The notes: generated by a model from the letters alone, not told the origin. Counted from the first letter of the stretch, positions 13,581-28,492 are shown. The stretch is 64,000 bases of DNA from Apostichopus japonicus (GCF_037975245.1 NC_092581.1:19490303-19554302), one strand, 5' to 3'. Made by a program: numbers and translations.

Positions 13581-13962
13581 CAGGGGCGTATCCGGGGGGG
13601 CGCAACAGGCGCGCGCCCCCCCCCCCCTATTGGCCGTCACCAAAAAAAAAAAGTTTAGCAAAAAAATTTCTTAAAGGCTTTGATGGTGAAACTTGGCAAT
13701 CACCAGATTTCCCAGTCGGTCACAAGTTTTACAAACACTAAGTGACATGCCAGCCATACTAAATTGTGCATTTTGTGTCCATTTTTACTGGAAATGTTGC
13801 TTATTATTAAGGTCGAAAAATGGATCACATATGGCAACATTTTGCATTTCAGCCCTTCTTCGAAAGCAAAAATTGTCCACCCCTCCCCTTAGACCCATCC
13901 CCCAGGACGGCGATCATTCATGCCTGACGCCCCCCTAGTGGAAAATCCTGGATACGCCCCTG
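13581..13962. mobile_element. hAT-like MITE, same family, in GPCR intron
   Basis: Starts CAGGGGCGTATCCGG and ends CCTGGATACGCCCCTG. A G-tract/C-tract palindrome lies next to the left end and the gaccc/ccccc motif inside. The flanks share only tataa, so the target duplication has decayed or a terminus is slightly shifted. Confidence 0.75.
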
Positions 13963-16365
13963 TATAAAGATGTAAGGAAATAGGTGATGTTACGGCTGTT
14001 GGACATGAAACGGTTGTTGAATTCCACAGTTTTCTGAAATGGCATTTTTGAAACTTATGCTCAAAAGTGAGTTAGAAGAGTGAAAATAATCACTTTATAT
14101 TGTATTTTAAGTTCATATTAAGTTCCAAAGGGTTGTTTTTTATTTGTTTGTCTGTTTTTGTTTTATAATGCAAACTGTCTTTTGTATTTTGACATTACAA
14201 TGAACGAGTGATTGTATACTTTGTCAAGGAAAGAGGGTTGATTCACCATCAACATTCCATCAACATACCTACCGAGAAATCCCGTCCCGTCCTTCATCTC
14301 TCCGACAATGGCCGATTCCCTCAATATACAAATGACCAATGGCAAACATGAAAACCAAAAATCACCGACAACAGGTAATTAACCTAGTTAGTTTTAAAGA
14401 ACAAACTTTATAGGTCAATTCAATTGATAACACTGGTCCGATGCAGTGTCAATTATTCACACATTTATTGTAGTAGGGTTTCAGTGACCAAAAATAATAA
14501 CTTCACTCTACTACCCTACATCGAAATTAAATTATTCTTATACACGATAGGCGGATTCGCGACACCATTCGCTGTACAAGAGGAAGAATACGAAGAAGAA
14601 AGAGAAGAAGTGATAAAAGCTTTGAATAATAAGTAATTTAATTATTTTTCATCCTTATTATAAGTCAATAATTAACCAATCAAATGACACTTTGTCATGT
14701 TTCAATCGTTGTTACTTCTATTGCTCTGTCAATCAATTATTTGCTGGTTTCTCCTGAAGTATATAAGACAAAGGTCTTCTTTAATTTAATCAAGTAGTAC
14801 CGAACAAGATCTATATATATAAATGTAATCTAGAGCGTTGCTGTGAAACCGTACGTAGATATAATCTCAATCGACGTATAACGTCGCTAAATAATGTTTT
14901 GTTGAATGGCTTCTTATGGTCAAAAGGCAAGTCTTTGCTTGCTGGAATTGATAAATCTTTCCAGAGATATAAGTTTACTAGATGACAAATAAAATGCCCA
15001 ACTTATTTTCGTCATTTTGATTGAGAAAATATCAGATTACACGAAGAAATTTATGATTGAGGGGGAGAACAATTTCTCAACTTCTATATGTGATATATTA
15101 AACAAATATGATTAAATAAAACTTATATGATATCAATAAACGGGGTTTTGTTTCGGGGGAAAAAACGTCAACTTTTAATTCAATTATGAAATTTCTTGAG
15201 AAGAAGAAGATGACAGCAAGTTTAGATAATGAAATTAGGTCGAGGCAAGGCGAGGCAAATTCGAGGCGTAGGGAGGTCAAGGATGTAGATTAAGCGGTTT
15301 GGATAAAATAGAAGGAGAAAGTAACGGGGGAAGGGGAGGGATGGCGGGGGGGGGGGTGTTTGTTACCCTTTCTTTGTTTGCGAGGATTGTGTACGCACAA
15401 TGGTCGATAGTTTTTACTTGCATCAAAAATGAAAAGGGTTTTCCACTTCGATGATTTGACTAAAAAATGTTGTTTCATAGTATTTTGCCTAGCAACTTCA
15501 AACCAACGGTGAACACTGTTGTTACTTATAGTTGGCAAAAGAAGTAAGTTTGACCGGTTGGATGTACCAAACAAAATAAGAGTTGATGCCCTTTTATAGT
15601 CTCTCATGATGTCTGGACTAGAAGTTCCATGATTTAAAGCTTGTAACATCAAAGTATATACTGTTTCTTTAACATTTCACTCTTCGCGCAAGTTGATAAA
15701 ATTATGAGACGGCTGGATGCCAATTTTTATGTATACTTTAAAACTATTTATTTACGAAGTTGCTTCAGTTGTTCCAAAGAACAGAATTAAAAGCTTTTAC
15801 AAAAATCCGTCAAGAAATAACCAAATAAAAATATTCACAAATAGAAAAAAAATGTGATCAGTTCTGAAAGTGTATTGGAAATTAATTTTATAAGATGGAT
15901 GGGTTGGTGTTCGTGACGTCATTCTATATAGTTTCATTAAGAAAAAAACCCTATTTCTGAGTTTTACGAGCCATCTTTAATTTTATGCAAAGTTAAAACA
16001 TCAATTTTGAAATATCAATACTTATATGAAAAGCATGCAAGAAGCCTAAGGTTACATCTTCAAGGCCACAAATTCGTTTTTGATTTTATTCCCAAACTTG
16101 GCGTATGCGATATCGTCTTCTTTGTATAGACTGCTTGTTTAATCATTTCAGTCACGTTTCATTGTGTTATTAACGAACGTTTTTTTTTCTTCAAAATTAA
16201 TATTACTCTCTGCATAAACCAAAACTTTCATACTGATTTATCATTAAGATTATAACAGCATCAACAACCACCTGTTTGCTTTTTTTTTAAACATTTTAAC
16301 ATTTTAATATGTATGTGAGTCAGTGCTTACTTTTATTAAACTTTTCATCAACGCTGAGTCATTTT

Positions 16366-16540
<175 letters not shown>

Positions 16541-17960
16541 TGGATTTTACAACTTATTACGATTTCAATTATATATATATATTCATTTGCCTTTGTCGTT
16601 TACCTCCATTTCATTAACAAAAGTCTGTCTGTATATTACTACTAAATGTAACTGAATAAATAAATGTAAACAAGCGATATATTTTTCAAATTCAATAGCA
16701 TTTCGGTGTAGCCATCAAAACAGGAAATTTAAGGACACTTTTCAAAGTATTTATAGTCGAGGCTAAAGGAAGTTCAAGCGCTTCTGCTATCTTTGTTTAT
16801 TGCTACATGTTACTTATAGTACTAAGTGACACGAACCTTAAAGCATTATTTATCACTTTTTATTATACAGAGCACTTGCTCACGGCTAACATGAAAACAT
16901 TACAAAATTCCGTTATATAAGTGTTTTTCCGAACGTTATTAAGTCAATATTTTATGTGATTTGAGACAAGGTATATACAATAGATTAAATCAGGCACACT
17001 CTATATTTGAATCCGGGGACTTAGGCGAATAACGTGTAAGGTGTGAGAAGACAAAACAAAACAGCAAAGAATAGAAGCAAGCAAACCATGAACGTAATAT
17101 AAGGGCTCAGAGCACTTAAACGATAACTGTTAAATGTTTTATCCGAATGGGTAACGTATCTTCATTACTCCTCCTTCCCTCCCCCTCCCCCACTCCCTAA
17201 CTTTAAACGAAATCAGTGCTTGCATACTTGTTCATTTAACATTTGACATGAGGTACCATCAAATTAGACCAAACACGAGCCCCTTCTGCCATGTATTATA
17301 TTATTTATGTATTTAGTTCCGGACAGGTGAGATGGTTTAACCCCCCCCGACCCCCCCCCCCCCAGAGCTTTACGTCTTGCTACAATTATCAATGCAACTG
17401 AGATTAGCCTTCATTAAAGCTTATATGAAACGACTGAACGAAGTAACCTATGGCATGTCATTAAAATATAACACGGAAGGACCCTAAAACACTGCACTGT
17501 TTAATTTGATCTCGGCAACCACAAGTGTTATACGAAAGCAGTTGCAGGTTAATATTTATCTGCTTAGATTATAAGACGTCTCCAGATACGATTTGTTTAA
17601 TTAATAATTAATTTTCGTAGAGGTATGTTTATTATCTGACAAAAAGGAAAAGAAATTAAAATTATATAACAGCTGTATATAATATATAGGATTAAAAAAA
17701 TTCACGGAGAGGCAACTAAAACTATATACTTTAATCGGTTAATCCTTCCTTTACCTATACTGCTTGATCTTTTCGCAATGATCAGTGGGGGGAGGCTTAG
17801 GTACGAGCCGAATTTAACCAGCTTTTAAAGAATACATTATTAATGATAAGAACTAAGATGGCGTACGAATATCCATCGGGATTATTCTAGCGGAAAGATC
17901 GGCATCTTTGTTTTCTTATATACCTATAACTTTCGATAGAATAGAACACACCGTTAAAGG

Positions 17961-18114
<154 letters not shown>

Positions 18115-19440
18115 AAACTGACTGTCAGGCTATTTCATTTATTTTGGTGTGCTTTAAATGTGCTTTATATACGACAGAGCCACCTTTAATGTGGAGGAGG
18201 TGGTGGGAGGTAACGGGGTTAGGGAGACTGAAACCAACATATGATTTCTTGTAGAGCGGAAGGGGGTCTGGCAGGGTCCTCCTTATATACGCATGACACG
18301 TTCCGCCAAAATGACGCATTATCGATATATCCCATATGTAGCCCTTGCTACACTTTAACAGCAGATATACCCAGTTGAAGAAATGGGCATAGTTTATAAC
18401 CGACATGCTGTGCTTTCTGATGTCTGACAAAGCAATATTAACGAGACTCAGTGTGTATAGTGATTCCATTCTAGTTAGCCTTTTAAATTTGTTAGTAGTG
18501 CTTTTAAAATTCTACCAGAGTACGGTCCATTATATTCGAGCAATTCGTGATATCTTGCTTGATTTAAAGGATGATAATTTATGGCAAGAAAAACAATTTT
18601 CAAGCAATACACATGGCTTGCTCTGAACGTATACGCAGTAAAAACAAAATTAATATCCATCAGTCTAGAGAGCTTCAATATGCCATCATTACTTGTTTCT
18701 TCGAAACGTATATGATGAAACATGCCATGCCCATGAGAGTGAGGGAAGCCCCACCCCACCCACCCCACCCCAACCTCAACCCAAACTCCACCACAATCCA
18801 CCTATCTCCTCTAAATATTGCTACTTTTTTTGTTGAAATCAAAAATCTAAGATACGACATAAAATGAGATCAGATCTTTTTCAAGGATTTTATAACAGAA
18901 CGTTCTTCAGAAATTGCAATTAATATATGCCAACACCTTGAGATATATACAAACACTGAGCCAAATAAAAGCCTATATTAAGCAAATTTACTGCGTTTCC
19001 TTCTTGTTTTACATTATCCGTATCATCCCCACCCCCTCCCATGACCCCCCCCCCCCATGAAGTAAGCTATATAGTTAGATGAAATTGGGTCAAACGTGTG
19101 GAAAATAGCAATGTCAATTAACTTTGGATTTATTAGGGCACCATTCGAATAATAATCAACGCGAAGATGGAAAAAGGAATTAGTTTAATTTTAATTTTTG
19201 GGAGGGTAAATAAAGCCACATCAATCTAAGTGCTTGATATTTCGACAAACAATAAGAATATAAGATGAACTTTTTCTCAAAAGCAATATTTTAGAAGTTG
19301 GAAGACATCCCACAAATATTATCGCTAGAAAGGGAATCTTGTTGAAGCATGATATGATCTGATGTTTTCTTCACAGCTATGTATAGGCATACGTTACATT
19401 AGTAGCACGTAAACACGTATACAACTGCTCTTGCACAATA

Positions 19441-19480
19441 CAATTGCTCAAAATTGCAGACAATTGCTCAAAATTGCAGA
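19441..19480. repeat. 20-bp perfect direct duplication
   Basis: caattgctcaaaattgcaga occurs twice in a row, in the GPCR intron. Confidence 0.9.
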
Positions 19481-19809
19481 AAATCGTTAAAGAAAAAAAT
19501 CAAACCGTACGTGTTTTCGTCTCATCTCACTCTTTATATCTACTGCCAAATCTTTTAACCCTGACTGTCACATTCAATCCATTTTACTGCCGTTTTCTGA
19601 TTTTTGTTTTATTCTTTTAAATTTAAAGGTTTGTAGGAGAAATGTCATTTGGTTTGGCTCCAAATACAATTTTGATCGTAGTACCTGATTATTTAAGCTA
19701 TTACCATAGCAACCCGATAACATTGGTTATAATTCTATGGATAGCTTTTACAAGCTTAGATGTATGTTGCGGTTAGCAATACGTAATTAACTATACATAT
19801 ATATATATA

Positions 19810-19885
19810 TATATGCGGACACCTTAACGACTAGGCCATGGACGCTGATTGTATGTCCAGAGGTTCGATTCCGGTAAAGAAGGTC
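19810..19885 (+). mobile_element. tRNA-like SINE head in GPCR intron
   Basis: A tRNA-like head (gcggacaccttaacgactag, B-box ggttcgattccgg) directly follows a short (TA)n run. It is a different family from the 28267 SINE. The 3' limit is not clear. Confidence 0.5.
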
Positions 19886-22800
19886 GTAATTCCACTGATG
19901 GCGTTTGTCACCTGTATCGAACAATACTAGTTCTGTTTTGGTGACATTTTTGCCTTACTCTAGAGATCAAACATGATGCTAACCAACTCGAAATCATTTG
20001 TGATTCCTAAAGCCGGATCTCGAAAGAGATACTTTGTATGGGCCTACACAAAACGTTCGTTAAGTTATAGCTTTACCCTTTTCATCCTCTGATGGGGGTT
20101 AAGAGCCACCGTACCATAGAAATAATACAAATGAGACAAGTAACGTATACACAGAAAGAAACAGGAGACCAAAATGCAAAATATCCTAAGAAGATATAAT
20201 AGGACAAAAAAAAAATAACAAAAAATAGTTGCTGACGTAAAATTTTAATCAGAAAAAGAATGATAATGGCTAGGTTGATATGCCCTATTTTCATCAAAGA
20301 ATAAAGTTTACTCTCGCAAACTATTCTCACCATTGGTTTTATAATTTTGAACAACATTTTAGCGAAAACCCGTCAAAATCAGGAAATTTGCCATCTACTG
20401 TATCGAATTAGAAATGACCTATAATTCAATTTCGACTAATAAATAACTAATTTACATCAGCATATTTCTCGCAACTTTAACTTTAACTTTGAAATTATTA
20501 TTAATCCAAATTGGTTGTAAAATTTTCTTCTATAGAAAGGCGTTAATTACTTTCTTTTTTTCTTTTATTTGTAAGAACTTTTAATAGCTTAAACTGAAGC
20601 TCAATTTCCACTTTTGTGTTTATCGATAGATTTAGCAATTACTTACAGCTCTTTACAATTCGACCGAAAAAAAGATTGATGATTTTGTTTCTCCTAAATA
20701 TTTCCTAATTAGTGTAAAGACAATTTGACGTAATGCATTTTACAACTCTTATCGATTTAGAGTTTGTTTACTTAGCATGTGACACAATTTACCGGGGAAA
20801 ATGGTAAATAGTAAAACTGGGCTGTTAAATCATGCGAATGAGGCATGCAGGCAATTCTTTCAAGGTCTACTTTTATATAGCTTGCTTTCTATAGTTCTTC
20901 GAGATTGCGAAAAGATCTGTGGTAACATTTGAAAGGTTTGATAACCCGTTTTTTTTTTTTGGTTTAAAGATTGCCTTTTAAGAGTATTTATGAAAACGTT
21001 TCAATTTTACATTGAGTGAAAATGACCAGATTTATATATGTGACGCCACGACTGACGCCCTGGCTGGTATATCTAATGTCATACATCAGATATGGATATG
21101 GAATTTCACTATTTTATCAACTAGCTGAAATAAGGGGGGGGGGGGGGGCTTAAAAGTCTACTGGCTAAAATCAAGTTCTCACTGGTAATTTCCTAAAATT
21201 TCCTAAACATTTCTGAATTACAACAATATTCATTTACTGTACAGACATATTAGAATGTAGCCCAATAATACTAGCTGATAATAAATAATAATATACGGGA
21301 CTTGTGTAATGCACGGAAATTATACCGTTTTTTGACAGACGGTTGATAAACCGACTTATCGAATGTTTATGGATTCATTGTCTCTTACCGAAAAATATAT
21401 GCCCCCCCTGGCTTCGCTGGGGGGGGGCTACTGTCAAACAATTAAATTCACTGGCATAAGCCAGTATACCCCGCATATCATTGCGTATTAATAGATGTAA
21501 AATATTGATAAACTGAGAACAAAACTACTTTATGAAATGCTCATATTTCACCAACAGTTTACATTGTAGCATTATCAATGTGGATATATTGGTACTGCAT
21601 TTATACGTCACATAACCCATTTGTTACGGCCAATTAGTTCATCTGTCGTATCAAAGTTCATTTATATTCTATTTTTTGTTTAAATACATGTTATCTTATC
21701 CATAGCAACATAGGCTCGTAATTACCAAACGATGGTTCTGGACTAATGGATATCAATGAACTCCAACATATACGACATAAATAGTAGTGTTATCAAGGAC
21801 GTCACATTAATGTCAAACCTGACAGAGGAAACACAATGTTTCGTCTCATCGTTTAAGTTTGTCTTTTAAAAAAGAAATGCAAAAAATTTGAGTCGTTAGT
21901 TTATGATATTACTTTCAATTTTTCAATTTATATTAAAGTTAGTCATGCAGCCTGCGCTCTCGCAGACACAGCCAGTATTTATTGTCATTGAATTTCATAC
22001 TTTAATTTTCTTCTTTTAGGTTTTTACGTGCAGATGATGATGTAAAAATCAGGAAAGGTGGGTGGGTGGGGAATACAGGTGCGTGGGTGAGGGATACAGG
22101 GGCGTGGGTTGAAGAAATATGAGATTGAGAATTTAAAGTATCCAAATTTTCATAACAATCGTAATGAAAAATGAAGAGTTCAGAATCTGTGGTAGTGGGT
22201 GGGGGGGGTGGGGTGTGAGGGATTATAATTGTCCCCGGGCCCGACCATCAGACTCTCGACGTCCATGTGCACGTGTTTCTATACTGACTATCTACGCAAA
22301 GAATCGAAACGGTCACAATGCATGGGTCCAGAATTTGGTTAGTGTCCAGAAATTTGTGGGTCCAGAAATTTGGTTAGTGTCCGTTTGTTATTCAAATTCT
22401 GAAGTAATTATTTGTGAAACAGAAATATCACCGAACTGCTTTTACGCGAATAGAAATCTATCTATCCTTTGTAATGCTAACGTGAAATGGCCTCTATACC
22501 TCTCTACGATAACCCATGCATTTTATACATTACACTACAAAGAATAATTGTAAGATGAAAGTGTTGTTTTCTTAAAACAATGACGTTGCATAGCCTTATA
22601 TTAGATATTGATAGTCAAAACCATTTTTTGTTCATATATTTGCAACATTTTACGCTACCTTGAGTATCACAATTTCCTGTTTAAGTTGGTGTTTATTTGT
22701 TGAAAACTCCAACAGTGCGCTCTTTGCTTTTCTGTTAATATATTAATGGAACCAAGAAAGGCTTAATACAGTATAGGCCTATGTTAAATTTCAAGATTTT

Positions 22801-23183
22801 CACCGAAATCGCGGTGCATAAGAAGACATTGGTGAAAATATAGGAAGTACGCCTGCATTAAAAACGTGTGAAATATGTTTTGTCCTCCATGTATTTGCAG
22901 CTGATTGTTTATAGAGCTAAGTTGTTTTTATTTCAAAACAGAGTGGTCAGACCTGATACCTACCCATATTTATCATAAAGTAACTCATTAGTAAATAGAT
23001 ATTCGAAAAAAATATTTAGACCACCTTTATACAATTATGAAACTTAGGATAATGAAAAGATGAATCACTTTATTTACGGAAACTAAGTCACATATTCAAA
23101 AACACTATTTCGTGCAGACAAATAAAAAATAAAATATTGAAATTATGGAATTATGGGGTAAAAAATGAACCCTATATACCTAC

Positions 23184-23442
23184 CCATATTTAAAGGGATA
23201 AGAAACACTGAAGTGATAAAATCCGTGGCTGCCAGAGTCGCTATAAAGAAATTTGTCAGATTTTGAAGTGATTTCACTCTAGCGATTGTAAAAATCACTA
23301 AACAATTGCCACAAATTCCCAACACGGCGATGATACCGTAAGCGGCACGTATCCACAGCGCGTCATCAAAAGAATCCTGGTCGCTCGACCAGCCTTCCTT
23401 ATCATCATCAACTGCTGGAATTTCAGTCGCTGAAAATTCCAT
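23184..23442 (-). CDS. Class A GPCR, exon 1 (N-terminus, TM1, TM2)
   Basis: First coding exon of the receptor completed at 10606-11417. It starts at ATG 23442, encodes a short acidic N-tail rich in Asp/Glu/Ser without a signal peptide, then TM1 with the GN motif (Asn46) and TM2 with the LAATD motif (Asp74). It ends with the donor G|gtaggt at 23183 in phase 1, which matches the phase of exon 2: 259 + 812 nt is exactly 357 codons with the stop. The split falls just after TM2. The 11.8-kb intron between them holds two MITEs, a SINE-like piece and two long (TA)n arrays. In-frame joining and the complete seven-TM signature make the pairing strong, though no transcript is available. Confidence 0.9.
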
Positions 23443-26400
23443 TTTTTGGTGGTGATAAAATGAAAATGTTCCTAAAGTTTCTGAAAAAAAAAGACTTGTC
23501 TTGATGCGTCCGTCGTGTATTTATTTATTTAGTTTTGTCTTGTTCCTTCTTTCTTCGATAATAAAATCCACTAATTTTACTTTATGTATCTTTTGGAGAA
23601 ATCGCGGATTCCCTAAACTATCATTTAAAAAAAAAAGTCTTACGAAATTTTTTTTTTTTTTGTTTTTACAATAATTTTTGCTATATTTACCAAGCGGTGA
23701 ATAATTGTCGAATCCAAATCGACAACATAAACTGACAAATGTGCTTTTCTTTAGCACGGAGAGAAATTGTCTTGGAAAATGTTATAACTACAGTCACTGA
23801 ATATCAAAATTTCATTATTTATTACTTCGAATGTCGCTTTTTTTTCCATCGATAAGTCAATTAATATACTGTTTGCGCAATGGTTAACCAATATACCGGT
23901 AAAGCGTCCTTTGAAGTCGAATCCTTCACAGTTTACTTTCCAAACGCAAACACATTTAAAAAAAATATATAACATGATATTTCCCAGACAGGTTGCAATT
24001 TTTGATTCAAAATCTAATATTACATATTACATACAAATTTACCAAGATTTTAAGGCAAAATCTTGATATATATAACTGGCTATAAAGAAAAACGAAGTAA
24101 TCATTTTTCGTGAGTCAAGACATCAGTTTCAATGGCATTGGAAATGTCATAACATTTTAATTATCTAAAAAAAATCCTAGCGTATTACTAGATGCCATAT
24201 ACATGCATCGTAAAGCGTGAAGTTAACAAATCTTGGAAGCGAGGTAAAAAATGCCTTCCTTCATTATCTTCTTTGAAATCCATGTAGTGCGGTATTCCTT
24301 TGAAATGTAGTCTGTCGAGTAGGCCTATTTCAAATCAAACATTTGACCGATTATACAATTGATCCTATCGAAAACTTCGTTTTATCCATCTATCAAATTT
24401 GCTTCTTCTTTTGCTGTCTCTTTCTCTAATTCTCTAGCGCATGAATGAGAAAGAAAAAAATGATGATAAAATCAAAACCGGAAGAAAAGATAAGAAAAAA
24501 AAAACCCCAGAAGAACGAAAAATGAAAATCCACGAGAAAGTGTGAAGAGTTTATATATATAGATATATGCTGAAGATATATCAACTACTTGGAATTAACA
24601 TTTGTCGAAAGCCAGAAGAAACCCACTTGTATGACGGCTTGAGAAGATTCAGGATCGCAAGTAAATGAAATTGTCTCCTGGAGGATTTAAGAGGTAGGCG
24701 AGGATGGAGAGAGCAAATACGAGACGTATATGAAGGGATGTTCTGAAATGGAAGCCTCGTGGCGCTTGATTTATGAATAAATACCTTGTCATCGAGTGCG
24801 TAGGTTTCATTTGTAAAATCTTTTAAGAGCAGAAGAAAAGCAAGAAGATATGGTTTATGAGGCTACCCCTAAAAGACGGAATTAGTAGCTGTGGTGGTTA
24901 TATGTGTGCATGTATGTAGTACATGAATGTATGTGTGTGTGCATGTTTAGAAGGGAGGGGGTCGCATGTGTGTATGTGGTGTCGGAATGTTGATGGATAA
25001 CATATTTTGGCATGGGAAAAACTAAGGCACGCCATGCAAGCCTGGATATTTATGCATGTATGCGTTTATATATTGGAATTTTTTCGGTGAAGGTGGAGGA
25101 AGAAAATTTTCCATTTCATCCAGGCCTGAAGAGAGAGGGTATGAGGGGTGTGGGAACGACACCGGGTCCGGGGTCAATCGGTGGGGGGGATATGCATGGA
25201 ATAAAAATGCCGTATTCTCATTTTCATATAACTATGGAGTAACAGTGAAGATCCACAGTTCTCACTCTTCAATCGGGGCCCATGACACCTCAGCTACGCC
25301 TCTAGGGAGGGGGGGGGGTGGAAAGGAGTTCATGGTATACACCACCACATACATATAACATATTCTCATATTGTATAAACAAAGGAGTGGGAAGACAGGG
25401 TCTTCGTGTTTTTTAGTTTTTTACACCTCCGAATTTCTCTTTTTCCATTTGTTGGTTATTCTAATTTTTGTTTTGTTTCTGTTCTTCGCTTCATCCTCTA
25501 ATCAGAGTGAAAATTTGGTGGCAGCTAAAAAGTTGACACAATACCGATGGCAATTGAAATGAAAACCTTACATTATAAAAAAGAAAGGCAATTTTTTGAT
25601 ATATGTGACAGACTGTGAAAAAGCATTTTGGAATGCAGGTTGCAGCAGCAGAACACCATCAAAACTGTGCCAGAAATTCACTTATTTGTGTGACTGGAAA
25701 CAAAGATCAATGAGAAACCGCCACAATCATCGGAGGTGTTGACCTACACAATCCCTCCCCCTCCTGACACCCCCACCCCCCACCCTGTATACTAAATAAC
25801 GCGCCCTAGTAGTACAACATGGTTATTGGATCACTGCGGTGTATATAATATACATGGAGTAGTGTGATAACCACTAATTGGAACTCAACTGGCGGATGGT
25901 GTCATGTAACAGAAACATGGTGGAACAAAACAATGCTTACTGATTAACAATTATAGCATCGTTTTAATAATAATGACAACAAGTTTTATAATATAATTTA
26001 GGTTATTTTATGGATGTTTATTATCATTCACATATTTTATACAATGATAAACCTTTTATACACAGAACTTCCAAAACATCAAAATTGACCTGGAAGAAAA
26101 ATATGCTAGAAAGTCAAGAAATGGTCACATATGTTCAAACTTCTAGAAGCATATGACTGCTAACCTTTAAATGATCTTTCTTTCTCCGAATTCTGATTGG
26201 CTAACTTTACACTTATCAATATTTGGGTATGGAGTTGGAGAGTTAGAACCAACACGAAATCAATTTCAAACGTGTTCACAACTTTTAGCAGCTAAAACTT
26301 TTAGGCAATACTGAAGACATTTAAAGGGAAAATCTTGCACTAAAATGTTTTTTTTTTTAATAAGACTGAAATAATGTGACAGACTATGAAAAAAAAGAAG

Positions 26401-28266
26401 AAGTATTTTGGAATGCAGGTTGCAATTGAACACCGTCATAATTTTGCAAGAAATATGCTCAGTATTTTGACTGAGTGTATATGAGTTTTGAGTTAGTTTT
26501 CAGGTGTACCCACACTATTTTCGTTGACAGTATGTTATCATAATTAAAGACTATTAAACGTTTTTAATTTGAGAAATTTATCCTTAATTGAGATATTGAT
26601 GTTACTGTAACCCTCACTTATAGGAAGCACGACAGAAAATGTAAGCAAAATGAAGAGATAAAGGAATGTTTGAATAACATGAACAATGCCATATTCGAAG
26701 AAATTTCTTGATCATGGTAAAAATTAATACCCAAAAAATGAATTATGTCTTATGACAGAGCAACACTCACAAAACATTTGAAAAGTTTATCGATATAAAT
26801 GTACTCTTTCATTTTAAAGGTGATTGCCTTATGAAGGTAGATTTATGAACTCTTTCTATCCACCTATTCAGCACTTTTCCATTTCTTAATTATGTATTTT
26901 AAGGATCAAAAATATTTGACGTTTTATTTTTGATTGATAGGCAATTTTGGAAGCTTCACAACGTTTAATGAGAAATTTATTAAACACTGGGTACAAACTT
27001 CGAAAGGAGATGAATTCTGGCTTGGAAGTAAACGAAAATTTTATGCATGCAATAAAAAGCTTCCTTTGACTACTAAGTCATTTAGAATGACTTAAAAGTC
27101 CTCAAAAACCTTTTAATGTCCTCAAAAACCTTAGAATGTCCACCAATGGAAGTCATCAAAAACCTTTGAATGTCTTCCAAAAAAGTCCTCAAAAACCTTA
27201 GAATGTCCACCAAAGTAAGTCATCCAAAACCTTAGAATGTCCACCAAAGGAAGTCATCAAAAACCTTTGAATGTCTTCCAAAAAAGTCCTCAAAAACCTT
27301 AGAGTGTCCACCAAAGGAAGTCATCCAAAATCTTAGAATGTCCACCAAAGGAGGTCATCAAAGACCTTTGAATGTCTTCCAAAAAAGTCCTCAAAAACCT
27401 TAGAATGTCCACCAAAGGAAGTCATCCAAAACCTTAGAATGTCCACCAAAGTAAGTCATCCAAAACCTTAGAATGTCCACCAAAGGAAGTCATCAAAAAC
27501 CTTTGAATGTCTTCCAAAAAAGTCCTCAAAAACCTTAGAATGTCCACCAAAGGAAGTCATCCAAAACCTTAGAATGTCCTCCAAAGAAAGTCCTCAAAAA
27601 CCTTATGAAACAAAGTTTACTACATTATGTTTTAAGGCATACACAGTTTACAGTAAATGAATTAGACCACTCTCAACTGGCTCATGGCATGTAGCCAAAT
27701 AGCTGTATTTAGTAAACACAGCTCTAAGTCGTCAACTTGTATGGTTACCAACAGTGGCATGTGCAAAGGGGAAGGGGAATGCAGTAGCATATCGCCTCCA
27801 GTTCCATCGCCAGTATGGGGCAATGGTTCAGACAACTCCTCTGGGTGCAGGATAACTTGAGGTACAGGTTCAAAGAGAGTAAGGGGGGAGGGGGGTGGGG
27901 AGAGATGCATACCCTTTTCGATTTCACACAAAAATTCAAAAGTAGTTCTTAGCACAAAAAAATGAAATTGGGGGTTTAGATCTAACTGCAAACGGAATTT
28001 ATATTCTAGACATGTCTCAGAATGCACTGCTTGAAGTCTAAACATTTAGTTTAAAAATTAATAATATTTGCCACCATTACATTAACATATATCTACATCC
28101 CAGACCGTACTTCCATTCAGACCAAACCAAACCTAAAACCGTATATACTGGTCAGTTCCTTGACTCCCATCCAGGTTGAGGGAAGAATTGTTTTGTGGAG
28201 AGAGTCAAGAAACATGTGCGTGGACAAGCAGACTTTGCTGTTATGTATCTATGCACATGTGGCTGT
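23443..28266. other. Intergenic, no gene recognised
   Basis: Upstream of the GPCR start and downstream of TRAPPC3. Contains the minisatellite at 27060-27605. ORFs up to 127 aa are present (such as minus 27662-28045) but have low-complexity Pro/Ser runs and no family resemblance. Confidence 0.6.
27060..27605. repeat. Minisatellite, about 33-bp unit
   Basis: About 16 variants of a unit built on agtcctcaaaaaccttagaa plus tgtccaccaa. Three or four unit types alternate: a gtcttccaaaaaagtcctc variant recurs about every 100-134 bp, so there is higher-order structure. Non-coding. Confidence 0.9.
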
Positions 28267-28492
28267 GGAGTGTTAGCTCAATGGTTAACGCCGGTGCCTT
28301 CCAATCATGAGGTCCCTGGTTCGAGTCACTCCAAGATTAATGTATGTCGTCCAGTTACAGAGTTGTTGACAATTGACAATTCATAATCATGGACATTAAA
28401 TATGAATGTAAGAGACTGACTTCAGTCAGCTTGCGGCTTTGATAAGCCAATGAGGCTTCTTCAAGAGTTCCTGCTTGCAGGAGGATCTAAAA
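28267..28492 (+). mobile_element. tRNA-derived SINE, full length
   Basis: The head looks like a tRNA: ggagtgttagctcaatgg with an A-box and GGTTCGAGTC B-box (28318-28327), and the acceptor-like GGAGTG/CACTCC ends can pair. A body of about 150 bp follows and ends in gcaggaggatctaaaa, directly joined to a (CATA)n array that probably grew from its 3' tail. Pol III promoter boxes are present; activity is unknown. Confidence 0.82.

Noticed and set aside
15290-15652. 120-aa minus-strand ORF in the GPCR intron
   Set aside because: No recognisable domain, low-complexity Pro end, and no splice or conservation support.
27060-27605. CRISPR-like repeat array
   Set aside because: Units are back-to-back variants without unique spacers, and the genome is eukaryotic; it is a minisatellite.
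27662-28045. 127-aa minus-strand ORF
   Set aside because: Pro/Ser low-complexity centre and no family resemblance; may be part of an extended TRAPPC3 3' UTR.
28267-28335. A functional tRNA gene
   Set aside because: A- and B-boxes and the acceptor ends are present, but the T-stem does not pair and the sequence continues as a dispersed SINE.
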